NCBI RefSeq assembly: GCF_902362185.1
Contig: NC_044502.1
Location: forward strand, 15,946,522 to 16,010,521
Source of the DNA: Chanos chanos
Taxonomy: Eukaryota; Chordata; Actinopteri; Gonorynchiformes; Chanidae
Direction: 5' to 3'
Length of the DNA stretch: 64,000 nucleotides
The notes under the pieces were generated by a model. That model made no database searches. It worked only from the letters and a program-made list of their open reading frames with translations, and was not told the origin of the DNA. A program made the translations under genes and the position numbers. Positions within the stretch are counted from its first letter, which is position 1; each line of letters opens with the position of its first letter. Below are positions 1 through 11,944 of the stretch, in pieces.

Positions 1-324
1 GTGTTTTTTTTTGTTTTTTTTTTATTTTTATTTATTTATTTATTTATTTTTTTCTAGTCTGACATTACAGATATTCATGAAATCTTTAAAGACCTGGGAC
101 TGATGGTGCGTGAACAAGGGGATATGGTTGGTAAGCATTACTTATACCTTTTTGTGTCCTGAAAAGCAGTAATTCACTTTGTATCTTAAAAGGTATCTGT
201 TAGCAAAAACATACACATACACACACACACAGGCACACATTTTTTCATACACACTGAAAATAAAGCATGCTAGAATGACTGTCAACATAGGTTCATTAAA
301 CTCATACAGTTCAAATTCATTGGG
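1..324 (+). repeat. Tail of a further upstream tandem unit (unit 0)
   Basis: This stretch matches the tails of unit 1 (about 14234-14570) and unit 2 (about 29120-29468): poly-T tract, stx7 exon 7, intron with a CA repeat, and the 'TTCATTGGGA' breakpoint. Homology to the real stx7 intron stops at the breakpoint, and the sequence then continues as the start of unit 1. At least one more full or partial unit must therefore lie left of the window. Confidence 0.85.
58..130 (+). pseudogene. stx7-like exon 7 only (unit 0), cut off from exons 8-9
   Basis: A 73-nt exon with AG acceptor and GTAAGC donor encodes the first half of the Qa-SNARE helix (SDITDIHEIFKDLG...EQGDMV), including the zero-layer Gln. 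It matches exon 7 of the complete stx7 copy at 29189-29261, with His in place of Asn and Arg in place of His. The next sequence is the TAAR/repeat unit, not stx7 exons 8-9, so no membrane anchor can follow within this unit. Earlier exons, if present, lie outside the window. Whether this copy is transcribed cannot be seen. Confidence 0.75.
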
Positions 325-518
325 AATAAATAAATAATCTTGGGGACCTAGTTAATATTTTTATGGCTGAAATTACTGGAAGTTCAAAATATTCAGCTGT
401 ATGCTAAATTCTTCAACAAACCTTTCCTGTTGTACTTTAAAACAATTCAAACAACAAAACCAATGTAATTTATCAGCAGAAATGAAAAAAGAAACAACAA
501 TGAGTCTCATTCAAATAT

Positions 519-1027
519 TACAATTTACAATTTACAATTTAGTTATTTGGCAGACGCTTTTTACCAAAGCGACTTACAATTGGTGCATCAGTCGGATTTC
601 TAATACCTTGAACAGAGATCATAATAAGACTGAGCATCAAATTGCCCTTTCGCATTGCGCCCCTGGAATACTTTTAAAAACAGAAATACAAGACAAAGGT
701 TTTTTTTTTTTTTTTTTTCTCCCAGGGAAGGGAGGTTAGGGATTTGGGGACAGGTGTGTTCTAAAGAGGTGGGTTTTCAGTTTCCTGCGGAAGATGGTAA
801 GAGACTCCGCAGTCTTGACTGCATGGGGGAGGTCGTTCCACCACCTCGGGGCAATGGCGGAGAAGAGGCGTGGTCGGGAGGAGCGGCTGCCGGGTTCCCG
901 GAGTGAGGGGATCGTCAATTGTCCGGAGGACGTGGAGCGGAGGGTCCTAGTTGGGGTGTAAGGCGTTATAAGAGACTGAAGGAATGATGGGGCAGAGCCT
1001 CTTGTGGCCTGGTAGGCCAGCACCACT
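519..1027 (-). mobile_element. 5'-truncated L2-like LINE 3' end, unit 1 only
   Basis: Read on the minus strand, the segment encodes the C-terminal end of an L2-type RT polyprotein (LAYQATRGSAPS, IAPRWWNDLPHAV, KTHLFRTHLSPN). It then has a poly-A stretch (poly-T on +) and the L2 3' UTR, ending in ATTTGGCAGACGC and short ACAATTT repeats. The same protein and tail occur in the larger LINE at 55740-56250. Unit 2 lacks it: there CAAATAT runs straight into GCACCACTTC, so this is a post-duplication insertion with a 3-bp TAT direct repeat (516-518 and 1028-1030). Confidence 0.88.
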
Positions 1028-1217
1028 TATGCACCACTTCACGTGCTTTGCAGGGAGGTAACTATCTTTAGCCATGCTAACTGCAGCGTGCCCTCTAGCC
1101 TTCCAGGTAGGTAAGGTAAATTCATGGAATACGTGCAAGTTAACTGATTATTCCTAATGTTGTGTTTTTGTTTTTCATACATCTTCTGATGCTCAAACTT
1201 GGACACATCATCAGTGT

Positions 1218-2979
1218 TGTGTCCTGGAGTCATCGGGTGCTTCTGGTCTCACAACAGACACCCTCATCCAGGCAACCTGACTGAGTTTGATCAAGCCTCA
1301 GCCTGTGTCCAAGTGGCATTCTACTCACCTCACCTACCCACCTCCAATGGCATGCACCTGATCCTCCACCCGTTCCCGTGGGATTCCTCCATCAGCTCCT
1401 GATACTTCACCCTCTTCCTCTCATGCACATCTTCCATCCTCTCCTCTCAGGGCACAGTCAGCTCAAGTAAGATGAGCTGTCTTGTGGCCTCAGAGATCAG
1501 GATCATGTCTGGTCTCAACGAGGACTTAGGTGATATGTGGTAGAATTTTCAGCTGCCTCTCCCGGTTGACTGCCATCACCCAGTCTCATGCCATGGAGAG
1601 TTAGCCAATAGTGAGTTCCTTGGGTCATTTGTTCGGCTGCTGTCTCTCCCTGACAAACGTTATCATCTTGGCTGTAGCATGGGCGTATCTGCTGTCACCG
1701 ATCCCCTTGCTGATTGCCTCAGTGATGGTCTTGAGGACCTAGTCGTGTCTCCAGCGATAGTGCCCCTTACCCAGTGCCTTGGAGCAGCTGCTCAGGATGT
1801 GTTTGAGGGTTCCTGTCTTGGAACACTGGTGGCAAGCGGGTGTTTCTATCTACCGTGCCCAATGTGAACAGGTTGGATGGGCTGGGGAGGACATTGTAGA
1901 CCCCCTGAATCAACAACTGAACCCTCTGGTGGTTCCACTTCCAGATGTCCTGCTAGGTGACATTCCTCCCCATCGCCTGCTGCCACTTTATCCAGGAACC
2001 CTGTTGTCGCATTGCCACTGATCTGTTCACTCGCTTTTGCTCTACTGAAGCACGCACCTCCTCCTGCACCAGCTTTCAGCTCTCCTTCCCACTGGCAATA
2101 TCATATCGGGTCAATGTTGAGCTCCCAAATCTGGCCCTGCCCTCTGCCACACTCGCAAGCCGAGTTTTGTGCTTCGGCCAGCTTCCTGCCTGCTGGATTG
2201 CCCTGGCTGCTCTCCACTTCCTCTCGTCCTCACAATGATCCCTGCACCGGACGCTTTGGTGCCCCTCGATCTGGTGTACTGCAGGTATTCCTGTGTCTGT
2301 GCCACGATGAATTCCTCCCTGACAGAGTTGAACGGGAGCTTGAGCTTATTGCTGTTCCCATACAGCCCAATGCTGCTCAGGCTGCGTGGCAAGCCAAGCC
2401 ATCTGCGGAGATAGCTGCTCACCTTCTGCTCAAAGTCTTCCACTTCAGTCATGGGGACTTCATAGATGAGCAGGGGCCAGAGGATTCGTGGGAGGATCCG
2501 TGCTGGTAGACACAGGCCTTGAATCTTCAGGGAAGCCCAGACTTGTCCACAGCTCTCAACTAGCCCTTCAGCTCAGCACTAGTTGCCATAATGGAGTCTG
2601 TGTCTTTCAGGCTGCAGTTGAAGACCTTCACCACTTCCTCCACTTCACTCAGGCAGGGCTCCCTCAGACTGAAGTCTGCTGTTGTCTCTGCTTGGGCATT
2701 GTGCCAAGCTAGATCTCACCCTCTTCACCACTTTCTCCACTTCACTCAGATGGAGCTCCTTCAGATTGAAGTTTAGAAGTCTGCTGTTGGCTCTGGTGGT
2801 GTTATCAGAGCATTACATGCAACCAGTAGTCTCTTCTGGTGTTGCTGTAGGTGCGCTTATGGTAGTCGCTGATGGCGCCTCTGGAGCAGGTCAAACGGCT
2901 GGTCCTCTTCTGACCAAGGAGCTGCTTGGTCAACTTGAAGGGGTTGGCCAGGAATCCTGCTCTTTCAACTTTATATCAT

Positions 2980-2985
<6 letters not shown>
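1218..2985 (-). mobile_element. RLE-type LINE, 3' fragment (unit 1)
   Basis: Minus-strand reading gives the region after the RT of a LINE with a restriction-like endonuclease. It includes YLRRWLGLPRSLSSIGLYG at about 2340-2430, then a segment with a C-X2-C-X7-H-X4-C knuckle (CHQC...H...C in the unit 2 copy), and then the RPD...ELTVPWEE endonuclease core near 1440-1510. That order is characteristic of the R2/NeSL/Hero type superclade. The RT proper and 5' part are missing and the frame is broken in several places. Plus-strand open frames in this segment are shadows. Confidence 0.75.
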
Positions 2986-3010
<25 letters not shown>

Positions 3011-3123
3011 ATATCAGTGTATAACAGTCCAGATTGCTCTTCAGGCTTAAAGCAGAAAGTCATAGATAGGTGTTATATATGGCCTATCAGAGCAATGAAT
3101 TTGTACAATGCAGAACCCATTTA

Positions 3124-3460
3124 AGGGAGGCATGGTGGTTCACAGCAAGAGGGTTCCGGGTCCAATTCCCCGGCTGGGCGGCCCTTTCTGTGTGGAGTTT
3201 GCATGTTCTCCACGTGTCTGCATGGGTTTCCTCCAGGTGCTCCGGTTTACTACCACAGTCCAAAGACATGCAGGTTAGGCGAATTGGAAACACTAAATTG
3301 CCCCTAGGTATGAATGTGTGTGAGTGTGTTTGTCTGTATGTCTGCCCTATGATGGACTGACGACCTGTCCAGGGTGTTTCCCTGCCTATCGCCCTTTGAG
3401 CATTGGGATAGGCTCTAGCACCCTCTGCCACTCTACCGCTACCCTAACTAGGATAAGCGT
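3124..3460 (+). mobile_element. SINE-like interspersed repeat (unit 1)
   Basis: It has the hallmark blocks of a very common teleost dispersed repeat: a tRNA-like head with a B-box-like GGTCCAATTCC, 'GTGTGGAGTTTGCATGTTCT', 'CCAAAGACATGCAGGTTAGG', 'CGACCTGTCCAGGGTGTTTC' and 'GGGATAGGCTC'. The same repeat is at the same place in unit 2 (about 17558-17895), so it predates the duplication. It has no coding content. Confidence 0.75.
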
Positions 3461-3498
3461 CTTAAATTGTCTGTTATCAGCTGTATAATGCTCACTAC

Positions 3499-4307
3499 TA
3501 GGGCTGCCACCTTTTATATGGAGAAATAAGGGACGCCCTGCCAAGAACCCCCCCGCCCCTCCCCCCCAACCTTTGCAGCTGTTAACTGTAGAGGAGGATT
3601 GAATTGGATTGAAAATATGTATGTATTAGGCTGTTAAATATAAAAGGAAAAATAAATACAAAAGGATCGTTTTTTCCACTAAATTAGAGATAAAAAAAAC
3701 TATTTTTAAAAGTGTATCAAGTTTGTGGCTTATACAGGATAGACTGATAGGCTTATTTAGTTAGATGTTTTAAATTGCACATTGTCATATTTATGTAATG
3801 TATCGTGTTTATGAATTATAAAATAAATAACTATCATAACCTTCAGCCAAAAATCTAAGAGAATGGATGGAATATCAGGATGATATTTGCACTGATTATT
3901 GCCTAGCTATTTGTATTGATTACTGTGTAATATAGACTAACATAAGCTATATTATAGGCTACAGTTGGTAGTCTACAATTAGACAATACACCATGTCTGC
4001 CTCGGGGGAATTCTGAGGTATAAGGAATCAAGCAATTCCACTCTTTTCAGCGGGGGACCTGAGACATCATTGAAATAATAAGGAATAGAAAAATACAGCG
4101 ACTGAGGTTACTGTTTTTAACTGGGAGCTACAAAGCAACCACTGAGTTACAACTAATGGAGACGATAACGGTGACGTGCAATCGAACAGCACGCAGAGCT
4201 TGTTGGTCTATAGCTCACCACTGAAATTAAACTTCCCCACTCCGCTTGTAGAACTGGTTTGATTTGATTTCATTTTATTTTCCAGTACAGGACGGGTGGC
4301 AACCCTA
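3499..4307 (+). mobile_element. Non-autonomous hAT-like element (unit 1)
   Basis: The left end reads TAGGGCTGCCACC and the right end is its inverted partner (GGTGGCAACCCTA). Flanking 8-bp direct repeats are CTCACTAC (3491-3498) and CTCACTAT (4308-4315), 7 of 8 identical. TAGGG termini with an 8-bp target duplication fit the hAT superfamily. No transposase is visible inside. A homologous copy lies at 17933-18722, so it inserted before the tandem duplication. Confidence 0.7.
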
Positions 4308-5069
4308 CTCACTATTCAAAAACAGAATCACAAACAACACTAGAACAGACATGTTAAAATACTGATTCTGCCCAGCCAGTTCATTTGCTTATAATGTAAA
4401 TAATAACGATTGTGAATAATGAGCATGATGGTCTAAGAGAAACTTAAATAAATCTTATTTAGCCTGCTAAAAATCAGCAGAAAGCTATTTCTTGCACTGT
4501 ATTGGATCTTCAGATTGTTTCATTGTGTGACTACCTGCTGTTTAAGACTAAGATGATCATTACATCATTTGATGGTAGTCACTATACAACCCAGTGCTTC
4601 CTGTTTAATCCCTAATTAAAGCAACAATTGTCCTCATGCTTGTTAGCATTCGCAGACTTATGTGCATCGTATAATTGCATTTGATATGTTTCCAACTGCA
4701 ACCTCTTTCAGTTAAGCTTTGCATTTAAATATAGTATGGAGTGGAACCAAATTTCCTTGTCTCATCTGTTGTTCGACTGAATGTAAATACATGGTTTGGC
4801 ATTATCTGCTGCTGTGTTGTCATCTTTCTTTCATTGTCGCCTTCTTTTTTCCTTTCAAATTAGTGTGTTTTTCCTATGCTGTTTGATTATCTGCCATTGG
4901 AGAACTATCTCAGTGGGGATTACAGCTGAGCTGAATAAGGAATATAAGTATCGCCCTTCATTCGATTTGAGCCCACTACAGTAAGAACATTCCAAGGGCA
5001 ATGACCCATTAAAAAGTCTCTGTTGATTTCCATTTTCATTGGGAACCAGGGATAAAACACAAAAGCGCT
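4308..5069. other. 5' flank of the unit 1 TAAR, no gene seen
   Basis: AT-rich noncoding sequence almost identical to unit 2 (18723-19484). A TATA-like TATAAG at 4943-4948 lies about 125 bp upstream of the TAAR ATG and is conserved in unit 2, so it is a plausible core promoter. Nothing else recognisable. Confidence 0.4.
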
Positions 5070-6107
5070 ATGGATGCAATGAATTTGTCAGCCTTCAAAG
5101 GAGCTGATTCAAGCCAGTTTTGCTATCCAGCAGCGAATGACTCTTGTGTGAGGGGGACCTACAGTAAAGGAGCTCAGATCATCTTGTATATTTTATTGGT
5201 TGTAAGCATAGTGGTCACCGTACTTGGTAACTTGGCAGTCATTGTGTCCATAGCACATTTCAGACAGTTGCACACACCAACCAACATGCTTGTGATGTCT
5301 CTGGCACTTGCGGATATGCTGCTGGGAGTGTTTGTCATGCCGTTGAGCATTGTAAGGTCTGTTGAAGGATGCTGGTACTATGGTGATGCTTTCTGTTTGT
5401 TGCACTCCAGTTTTGACATGCTCCTTACATCTGTGTCCATATTCCACCTGATCTGTATAGCTATAGATCGATACCAAGCTGTGTGTTATCCGCTACATTA
5501 CCCAACCAGGATAACTATACCCGTGGCATGGCTCATGATTGCTTTGAGTTGGGGTGCTGCTGCAATCTATTCTTATGGACTTTCGTATTCTAAAGCAAAT
5601 ACAGCTGGACTAGACGAGTTTATTGAATCAATATATTGCCTAGGGAGCTGTATTTTGTTATTTAATGCTTTGTGGGGAGCACTAGGTTTTCTCCTACCAT
5701 GCTCTGTCATGGCTGGATTATATGCAAAAATATTTTTAGTCGCAAAAAAACACGCTAAGAAGATTGGTGAAGCAGGCCTCAACCACAGAAATTGCAACAA
5801 GGAAAACAGAAATCAAATTTCTCAGAGTTCTGAGCGCAAGGCTGCGAAAACATTAGGCATTGTTGTGGGTGCATTTATCTTCTGCTGGATGCCTTTCTTT
5901 ATTAACTCTCTGGTTAATTCTTATACAAATGTTGCAACCCAAAACATTTTCTTTGAAATGTTTTTGTGGCTGGGCTACTTCAATTCTACAATAAACCCTA
6001 TCATATATGGACTTTTTTATCCATGGTTCAGAAAATCGATTTATCTAATTGTTTCATTAAAGATATTTCAGACACATTCCTGTGATATAAATGTCTTTAC
6101 CCCTTAA
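5070..6107 (+). CDS. Trace amine-associated receptor, Asp3.32 type (unit 1 copy)
   Basis: Single-exon class A GPCR of 345 residues, predicted to sit in the plasma membrane, probably of olfactory neurons, and to sense amines through Gs/Golf (family knowledge). Seven hydrophobic segments are visible. Landmarks: N-glycosylation sites at N5 and N23, 'FRQLHTPTN' after TM1, C109 (3.25), D116 (3.32, the canonical amine-binding Asp), DRY at 133-135, W202 at 5.42, a CWMP motif at 272-275, and NPIIY at 309-313 followed by LFYPWFRKS, the TAAR signature end of TM7. It resembles TAAR1/TAAR10-12-like receptors more than the right-hand genes do; I do not assign a number. It differs from the unit 2 copy at 13 residues. 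The first ATG of the frame is used, and a Met four codons in is an alternative. Confidence 0.93.
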   Translation: MDAMNLSAFKGADSSQFCYPAANDSCVRGTYSKGAQIILYILLVVSIVVTVLGNLAVIVSIAHFRQLHTPTNMLVMSLALADMLLGVFVMPLSIVRSVEGCWYYGDAFCLLHSSFDMLLTSVSIFHLICIAIDRYQAVCYPLHYPTRITIPVAWLMIALSWGAAAIYSYGLSYSKANTAGLDEFIESIYCLGSCILLFNALWGALGFLLPCSVMAGLYAKIFLVAKKHAKKIGEAGLNHRNCNKENRNQISQSSERKAAKTLGIVVGAFIFCWMPFFINSLVNSYTNVATQNIFFEMFLWLGYFNSTINPIIYGLFYPWFRKSIYLIVSLKIFQTHSCDINVFTP

Positions 6108-7382
6108 CTTTTCACCAGTTTTTACTTCCCTCCCTCTGTATGTCACAAATGGCCTTCATACAGTTCAAACAAATCTGTCATGCATGTGAAAGTAAGACTA
6201 TGCAGAATAACATTTTTCATAATATGGCACTTTTTCCACATAGTATGAAAAAACATTTTTGTTTTTCAGTATTTAAAAACACATACATTTACAAATCGCA
6301 AACAACAAAATTGAGAGATATAATGTGAAGAAAAAAAGAAAGAAAAAGAAAGAGACTGTTAAAAATTAATGCAGAACTGTGAAGGGGGAAATAGCACCCA
6401 GCATGAAGAATCAGGAAATTAACGTTTCTATTTTCTGTCTCTGTTTAACCATCTGTGGTTCAGTCAAAAATGTTCTGTATATTCTACAGCATAATGACAT
6501 CCTAGGAGCTCTCATATAAAACAACCAAAATTAGTTTTGTGGTTTATGTATTTGACTTTTATTTGCCAAACAACTGTAATCTTTTGAATATAAAACATTT
6601 GCACAACCATTGGTACACTATTGTATTTTGTATGTTGTTCATGTATTACGGTAGGTGTTAGAAATACAATGATAGTTTCACTTCCCCTTGCCTTACTCTG
6701 TTGCTCTCTCTAAAATGCTCATACTTTTATGGATGGAGAATGTGGAACTGCTGCTTTACTATTACTAGTAGAATAGCTTGTAATACTTTATACGTATAGA
6801 AACAAGTTGTAATATTAACACTATAATTATGTACCTCCAATAATTATCTAATGAATCAAAACATATTACTAAAAAGCCTAAAGTTTTAGCATGAAAAATC
6901 AGTTTGGAGGTCTTAATCAGAATTCATAGTATGACAGTAAATAAGGGTTAGATTTTTGCTTTTGATTGGCTGCTGAGGCAAAATGCTTCATAACACAGCT
7001 GATGGTCCTGTTATTATTCTACAGTAAAATATAATTCAGGGAGAGAGAGTTGCAACATTTCAGACTTTCCACAACTGTAGCCGTTTTCTTTAGCTATTAA
7101 TTTCCCAGTAATTTTTCAATATTAATCAACTTGAAAAGATCCCCTCTTGATAAAAGAGTCCAGATACTAATATTATAAGCCTAATGTATGAAATGTTGCT
7201 GAAACACACTTAATGATTAAAATATACACAGTACAGAGTGTTTTGCTTAGCTTATTTATCTTAAAGTTTCAATAGTGCTATAGATATGGGACAATTAAGA
7301 TATAGAAGTTACGCATAAACATTAGGGTTTGAGCCAATAGCAGTCCCTGACATTTACAGACCGGTGACAGATTAAAGGAAAA
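6108..7382. other. 3' flank of unit 1 TAAR, no gene seen
   Basis: AT-rich sequence collinear with 20523-21797. It contains a short purine run (about 6328-6357) and AATATAAAA-like stretches that could serve for polyadenylation. No coding region or structured repeat could be supported. Confidence 0.4.
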
Positions 7383-8170
7383 ACCAACATAAAGTGTCTT
7401 AGTAAAGTGTTGGGCCACCACGAGCCGTCAGAACAGCCTTTGCATAGATTCTACAAGTCTCTGGAAGTCTACTGGAGGGATGGAACACCCTTCTTCCAAA
7501 AGGTATTCCCTCATTTGGTGCTTTGATGATGGCGTTGGAGAGCGCTGTCTAACACGTCGGTCCAAAATCTCCCACAGGTGTTCAACTGAGTGGAGATCTG
7601 GTGACTTCGAGGGCCATAACATATGATTCACATCATTTTCACAGTCATCAAGCCATTCAACGACCCCTCGTGCCCTATGGATGAAGGCATTGTCATCCTG
7701 GAAGAGACCACTTTTATCAGGACAGAAATGTTTCGTCAAAGATGATTACTCAGAACAACTTTGTATCAATTTGCATTGCATTCAGGCCTGCACCGTTCTC
7801 TTGGTGTACACCACACATGCACTTGCCCACTTGTCAAGAATATGGTGAAGGATGACTCATCTGGCCATATCACTTTTTTCCACATCTCTGTAGACCAGCG
7901 CCTATGGATTTCACACCATTGAACTCTCAAATGTGCATTCATCTTTGTAATGAGAGGTTATTGCACTGCCGCCCAACTATAAAATCCCTCTCTTTGTAAC
8001 TGTTTGACGGACTCTTCTTGCAGACACAGTCTGGTCATGTCCTGCATTGACATTCTCAGCCACCTAAGGAAGAGTTGCTCTTCTGTTTTCCCTAACATAT
8101 CACAAAGTTTGCCCAGTGCATACATCCAGCCTCTCTGAGAAAACATTAGAGAAGTCTTCGCCAAAATATG
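7383..8170 (-). mobile_element. Decayed Tc1/mariner transposase remnant (unit 1)
   Basis: The minus strand at 7428-7739 encodes the C-terminal DDE core of a Tc1-like transposase: FQDDNAFIHRA with a catalytic Asp, then [20 protein letters not shown] carrying the final Glu. A second open piece at 7958-8164 belongs to the more N-terminal side, in another frame. The gene is broken and incomplete, and no terminal inverted repeats were found. The same remnant is at 21798-22580 in unit 2, so it is older than the duplication. Confidence 0.8.
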
Positions 8171-9002
8171 GAATGCAGCAGGCGGTTGTAGATGAGGTAG
8201 TTGCAGTCTTCAGGCAGCTCTACAAACCAATATACTTGGTGGCAGTCTGATCTGTGTTTCAGTTTTGAATGATTATTACACTGATTATTACACTCATTTC
8301 AGGCATTTAAATGAATGGGCTTCTTGAGAAAGCTCACTCTCTTGTTTTTCACTTCGTCTCAGTACAGTGTCTCTTAAAAAACACTGTGCAAACAGTGATA
8401 GAACATTATTTTGCTGTGCAGTGATTCATCAGGTAGGGAAGCCCTTGTAAGTGTGTAAATTTTGGATGGGTCATATCAGCCTCCTTTGGTCTACTGTTAT
8501 TTTACTGCAAAAACGAAAAGCTAAACCAGCAGCTTTTTGCTCAATTAATATTCAAATTAGCATTGCATTTGCACGTCTCTGAAAGTTGCTTTGAAACATA
8601 GATATGCTTCATTATCCATATCCCAACAATTTATGTCTGTGCGAAGGATAAAGTCATACCACAAAAAGGACCCAAAGGAAATGAAAACATTTTTGTTCAT
8701 TCTGACTGCTCTGGAAAAATGGAGCATTTCCATACCCCATGGTAACAATAAAATTGTTAAAACACAGGACTTCTGTATTTATTGTTTGTCTGTTTGTTTA
8801 ACAGAAACATTAGAAAGAAAGTGAACTAGCATGGGGCATGCCATGGGTACAAAGACAATATGCTTTTATATAATTACAAAACACCCTGCTCCATAATTTA
8901 GAGCTTTTCTGTACCTAAAGTTTAGGAGGTTTGCAAGGGAGAATACCTGACTTTGTGCGTACTCAAACAACTCACCATATATAATTTATGCAAACATACA
9001 TG

Positions 9003-9057
9003 CACGTATGCCCACACAGACACAGACACACACGCACACACACACACACACACACAC
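9003..9057. repeat. CA-rich microsatellite
   Basis: Imperfect (CA)n run ending in about ten clean CA repeats. The unit 2 counterpart near 23391-23417 is shorter, so the locus is length-variable between units. Confidence 0.9.
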
Positions 9058-9777
9058 TTTTTATATAAGCGACGAGTAACAAACCACTCATACAATTATG
9101 GTTTACTAACGTGTGAAAAAGTGAAGCTGCTTAAAACGTGTACTCCCACTTCTATCACAAATCCATTGGGTTCGATGTGAAAAAAAAAATCGGTTTGGTT
9201 GAAATGCCTTTGCAGAAGGTCAGTAAACACCAATCCTGTAAGGTAAAACAATGTCTATTACTTAACTTTACAGACTTAATTCACCGGAACGAACGTTTAT
9301 CGGTTTCAACCTCTACTCATATTCGGTTGAAATGAATAATCAAAAACGGTTTCTTTGAGAGGATACTCTACGTCTTGTGACATCAGTGTTCACAGGCGAT
9401 TCGTATCCGTCAGAGACGTAAATTTATCATTTTCTGTGAAACGAAATGTCATTCGTTTTGCCAACAGCACTCATAAGCAGTTGTGGAATATATCATTGTG
9501 TTCAGTGTTTTTCTTTAGCGATGTACTAAATCGTGTAAGAAATGAACTGCGCAAAGCAGCCCGCAGACTGAGACTTACAAGAAGGCGTGTTGGCTTCCGC
9601 ATTTTAATTTTTTTTTTTTTTTTTTTTTGGGCGTACGAATTGGTGTAACAGGTGAATTCGCTTAGTCAGTGTTTCACTGGTCTCGAGTCGTAAAAACCAC
9701 ACATAATGATTTGCAATAGGAGCTGAACGCATTTTCCTGCTTGCTTCAACGTTTTTACGTTAGAACGCACCCCTAAT

Positions 9778-9782
9778 ATCTA

Positions 9783-9832
<50 letters not shown>
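9778..9832. repeat. (TATC)n microsatellite left of the TIR element (unit 1)
   Basis: About 13 tandem TATC units immediately abut the CACTGCG terminus of the element at 9833. The counterpart in unit 2 (about 24222-24259) is shorter. Confidence 0.92.
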
Positions 9833-9833
<1 letters not shown>

Positions 9834-11580
9834 ACTGCGTGAAAAGAGGTGTATCCGGACTGGAATACTCTTGTATATTCCCGGATACTCCGCAGGTAAT
9901 CGGCTGTATCCGGCACTTTGCAGCTCTGTTACGCCACACGGAACACTCCTGAATATGTACCAGGTTTGGGGGTCTGCCTAGAGCCCTTAATTGCCACGGT
10001 GAATAATCCCTTGGGGGTGCTTGCAAAGGAACATTTGCACTTCACACCTTGGGCCACCAGGTATCCTGCAATTGGTCAAAAGTCTTTCTTTGGATTGGTG
10101 GAGCAATGTCTTGCCCCCCTCTAAAACCCTTCCCCATTGGTCCATTGTGTGTCCCCAGACATGATTTCATATGTTATTAATATTATTATTGTTATTATTA
10201 TTGGTGGTGTTGTTTTATGTTCATAGGTAGATTGTATAGATAGTCTGGCAAACAAAAATGAATTACACAAATTTTATTATAAATAAAGAAAATACCGTAG
10301 TATATAAATTATAAGGCATACAAATTGATAATTATATAAACGTATCAGTGTACAACATATAACTGATTTAATACATTAGAACAGAATATACTGTAATATC
10401 ATAGTATTTAATATGAATGCTTTTTGGGAGCATAAATGAAACTTTAAATGTTGAGTATCCAAGATGGCGTCCTCCTCTTCAGAAATTACATCTACTGATG
10501 CAGTCCTCCATATGGCAGCCTCTTCCTCAGTTTAAAGAACACTAGCTCTGTCCTTGTGCAGCTGCAAAACACAGTGAAAACAGATATTAGATCACTGAAA
10601 ACAGCAAATGGAGAAAAAGTCTAAGAACTACTGGGGAAATGATGTTTTGACTTACTCTTCTCCTCCTTTGCCTCATTCGAGTGGCGATCCTGCCCCCCTC
10701 TTTGTTCTCTAGATTCCCTTCTTGGTTCATCCTGTAACTCTTTTGAATAGTCTCAATAGCTCTTGCAGGATGCTAGAGAGAAAAAAAGGGGAGAAGAAAG
10801 GAAGATTGATTAAAAGTTTGTTTAGAATTTCCAGGCACTGCTATGAAAAAATCGCGATGATATAGTCTACCAACAACACACGTTGTCTTACCTTGTCTGT
10901 GGATCATATCTGTGCATGTTGTTTTCAGCATTATGCATTCCCCACACAGCTTCCTGTACAAGCAAACTTAGTACAAGAGTTAAATTCAAACACATTAAGG
11001 GATAAAGCAGATAAAGAAATGCAAACGTATCAGAATGTGCGGCAGTCTACTTGTCCCCCATTTGGTCTGTTTGCATCTGGTCACCCTATACCTTTGACCC
11101 CAAGTAAAGGACAGTTGCATAACCATCAAATATGTAATTAATGAACCTTTAGACCTTTTTTAAAATTATGTTTTCAGTGTGTTTTTGCATGCTCCATTAA
11201 TTTAGCTGAACGACAGAGCAATGACATTAAAGGCTATATGGGCCTACCACTGCTGTATTATACACCATGCAACACCTAACAAGTTTGTGTGGTTATCAAA
11301 ATATAGCCTAAATATTACATATAGGCTAACTGATAGAAAGTTACAGCAAGGAAGGGGGCAGGCTTCTGTACCCAGTGCCACCTAGACCACTGACTGTTAT
11401 TAGCATTTGAAAGGCCATGCCTGAAAACCTCCCTCTAACAGCTGTATTCGGACATTTGCTGGAGTTTTCAGATCCGCATAACAGAGTTCTGTGGGCATCT
11501 GAATGCCTCCGGCAAACAGCAGGTTTGGCGGAAGTTTACTTTGTCCGGATATTTCCGAATACACCACTTTTCACGCAGTG
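9833..11580 (-). mobile_element. TIR DNA transposon with minus-strand exons, within (TATC)n (unit 1)
   Basis: The left end CACTGCGTGAAAAG-a-GGTGTAT-c-CGG and the right end (inverted) CACTGCGTGAAAAG-t-GGTGTAT-t-CGG form a TIR of about 26 bp with two mismatches. Subterminal TATCCGG/TATTCGG motifs recur near both ends. CACTG termini suggest the CACTA/EnSpm-Chapaev group, but the superfamily is not proven. The minus strand holds three exon-like blocks with GT/AG borders. In this copy the first block is 5 nt longer than in unit 2 and shifts the frame. No transposase core was found, so this is probably an internally deleted derivative. Confidence 0.65.
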
Positions 11581-11660
<80 letters not shown>

Positions 11661-11661
11661 C
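11581..11661. repeat. (TATC)n microsatellite right of the TIR element (unit 1)
   Basis: About 20 tandem TATC units start directly at the right terminus of the element, as if the transposon had split one tetranucleotide tract in two. The open frames of repeated YLSI across it are low-complexity artefacts. Confidence 0.93.
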
Positions 11662-11944
11662 TTCATAATACTTGGTGTAACCATCTGCAGTTTTTAAGGG
11701 GCTCAAACAGTGATGCACTAACTGAAAAACCACTGTATAGTGAACACTTAGTGTCTGTCATTTACTGAAACACTCATATCAAATAAAATAGGCCAAAATA
11801 GGTCTTTATGAGCCCTGTTTACAGGCCCTGATTTTACAGTAATTTGTCTGTGTCTTTGAAATCACGTTAATCTTGCTGGTCTGAAATTTGTAACACCATA
11901 TGTTTCAGGGACTTTAGATTTGTGAAAGTTTCTTGTGCTTTGCC

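Noticed and set aside
2012-2509. 165-codon plus-strand open frame conserved in both units (also 16458-16955)
   Set aside because: It lies antisense to the RLE-LINE reading, which has clear family motifs. Conservation reflects recent duplication, not coding on this strand.
11580-11668. Open frames encoding repeated YLSI across the TATC tracts
   Set aside because: A tetranucleotide repeat read in any frame gives such a protein; no start, domain or conservation supports it.
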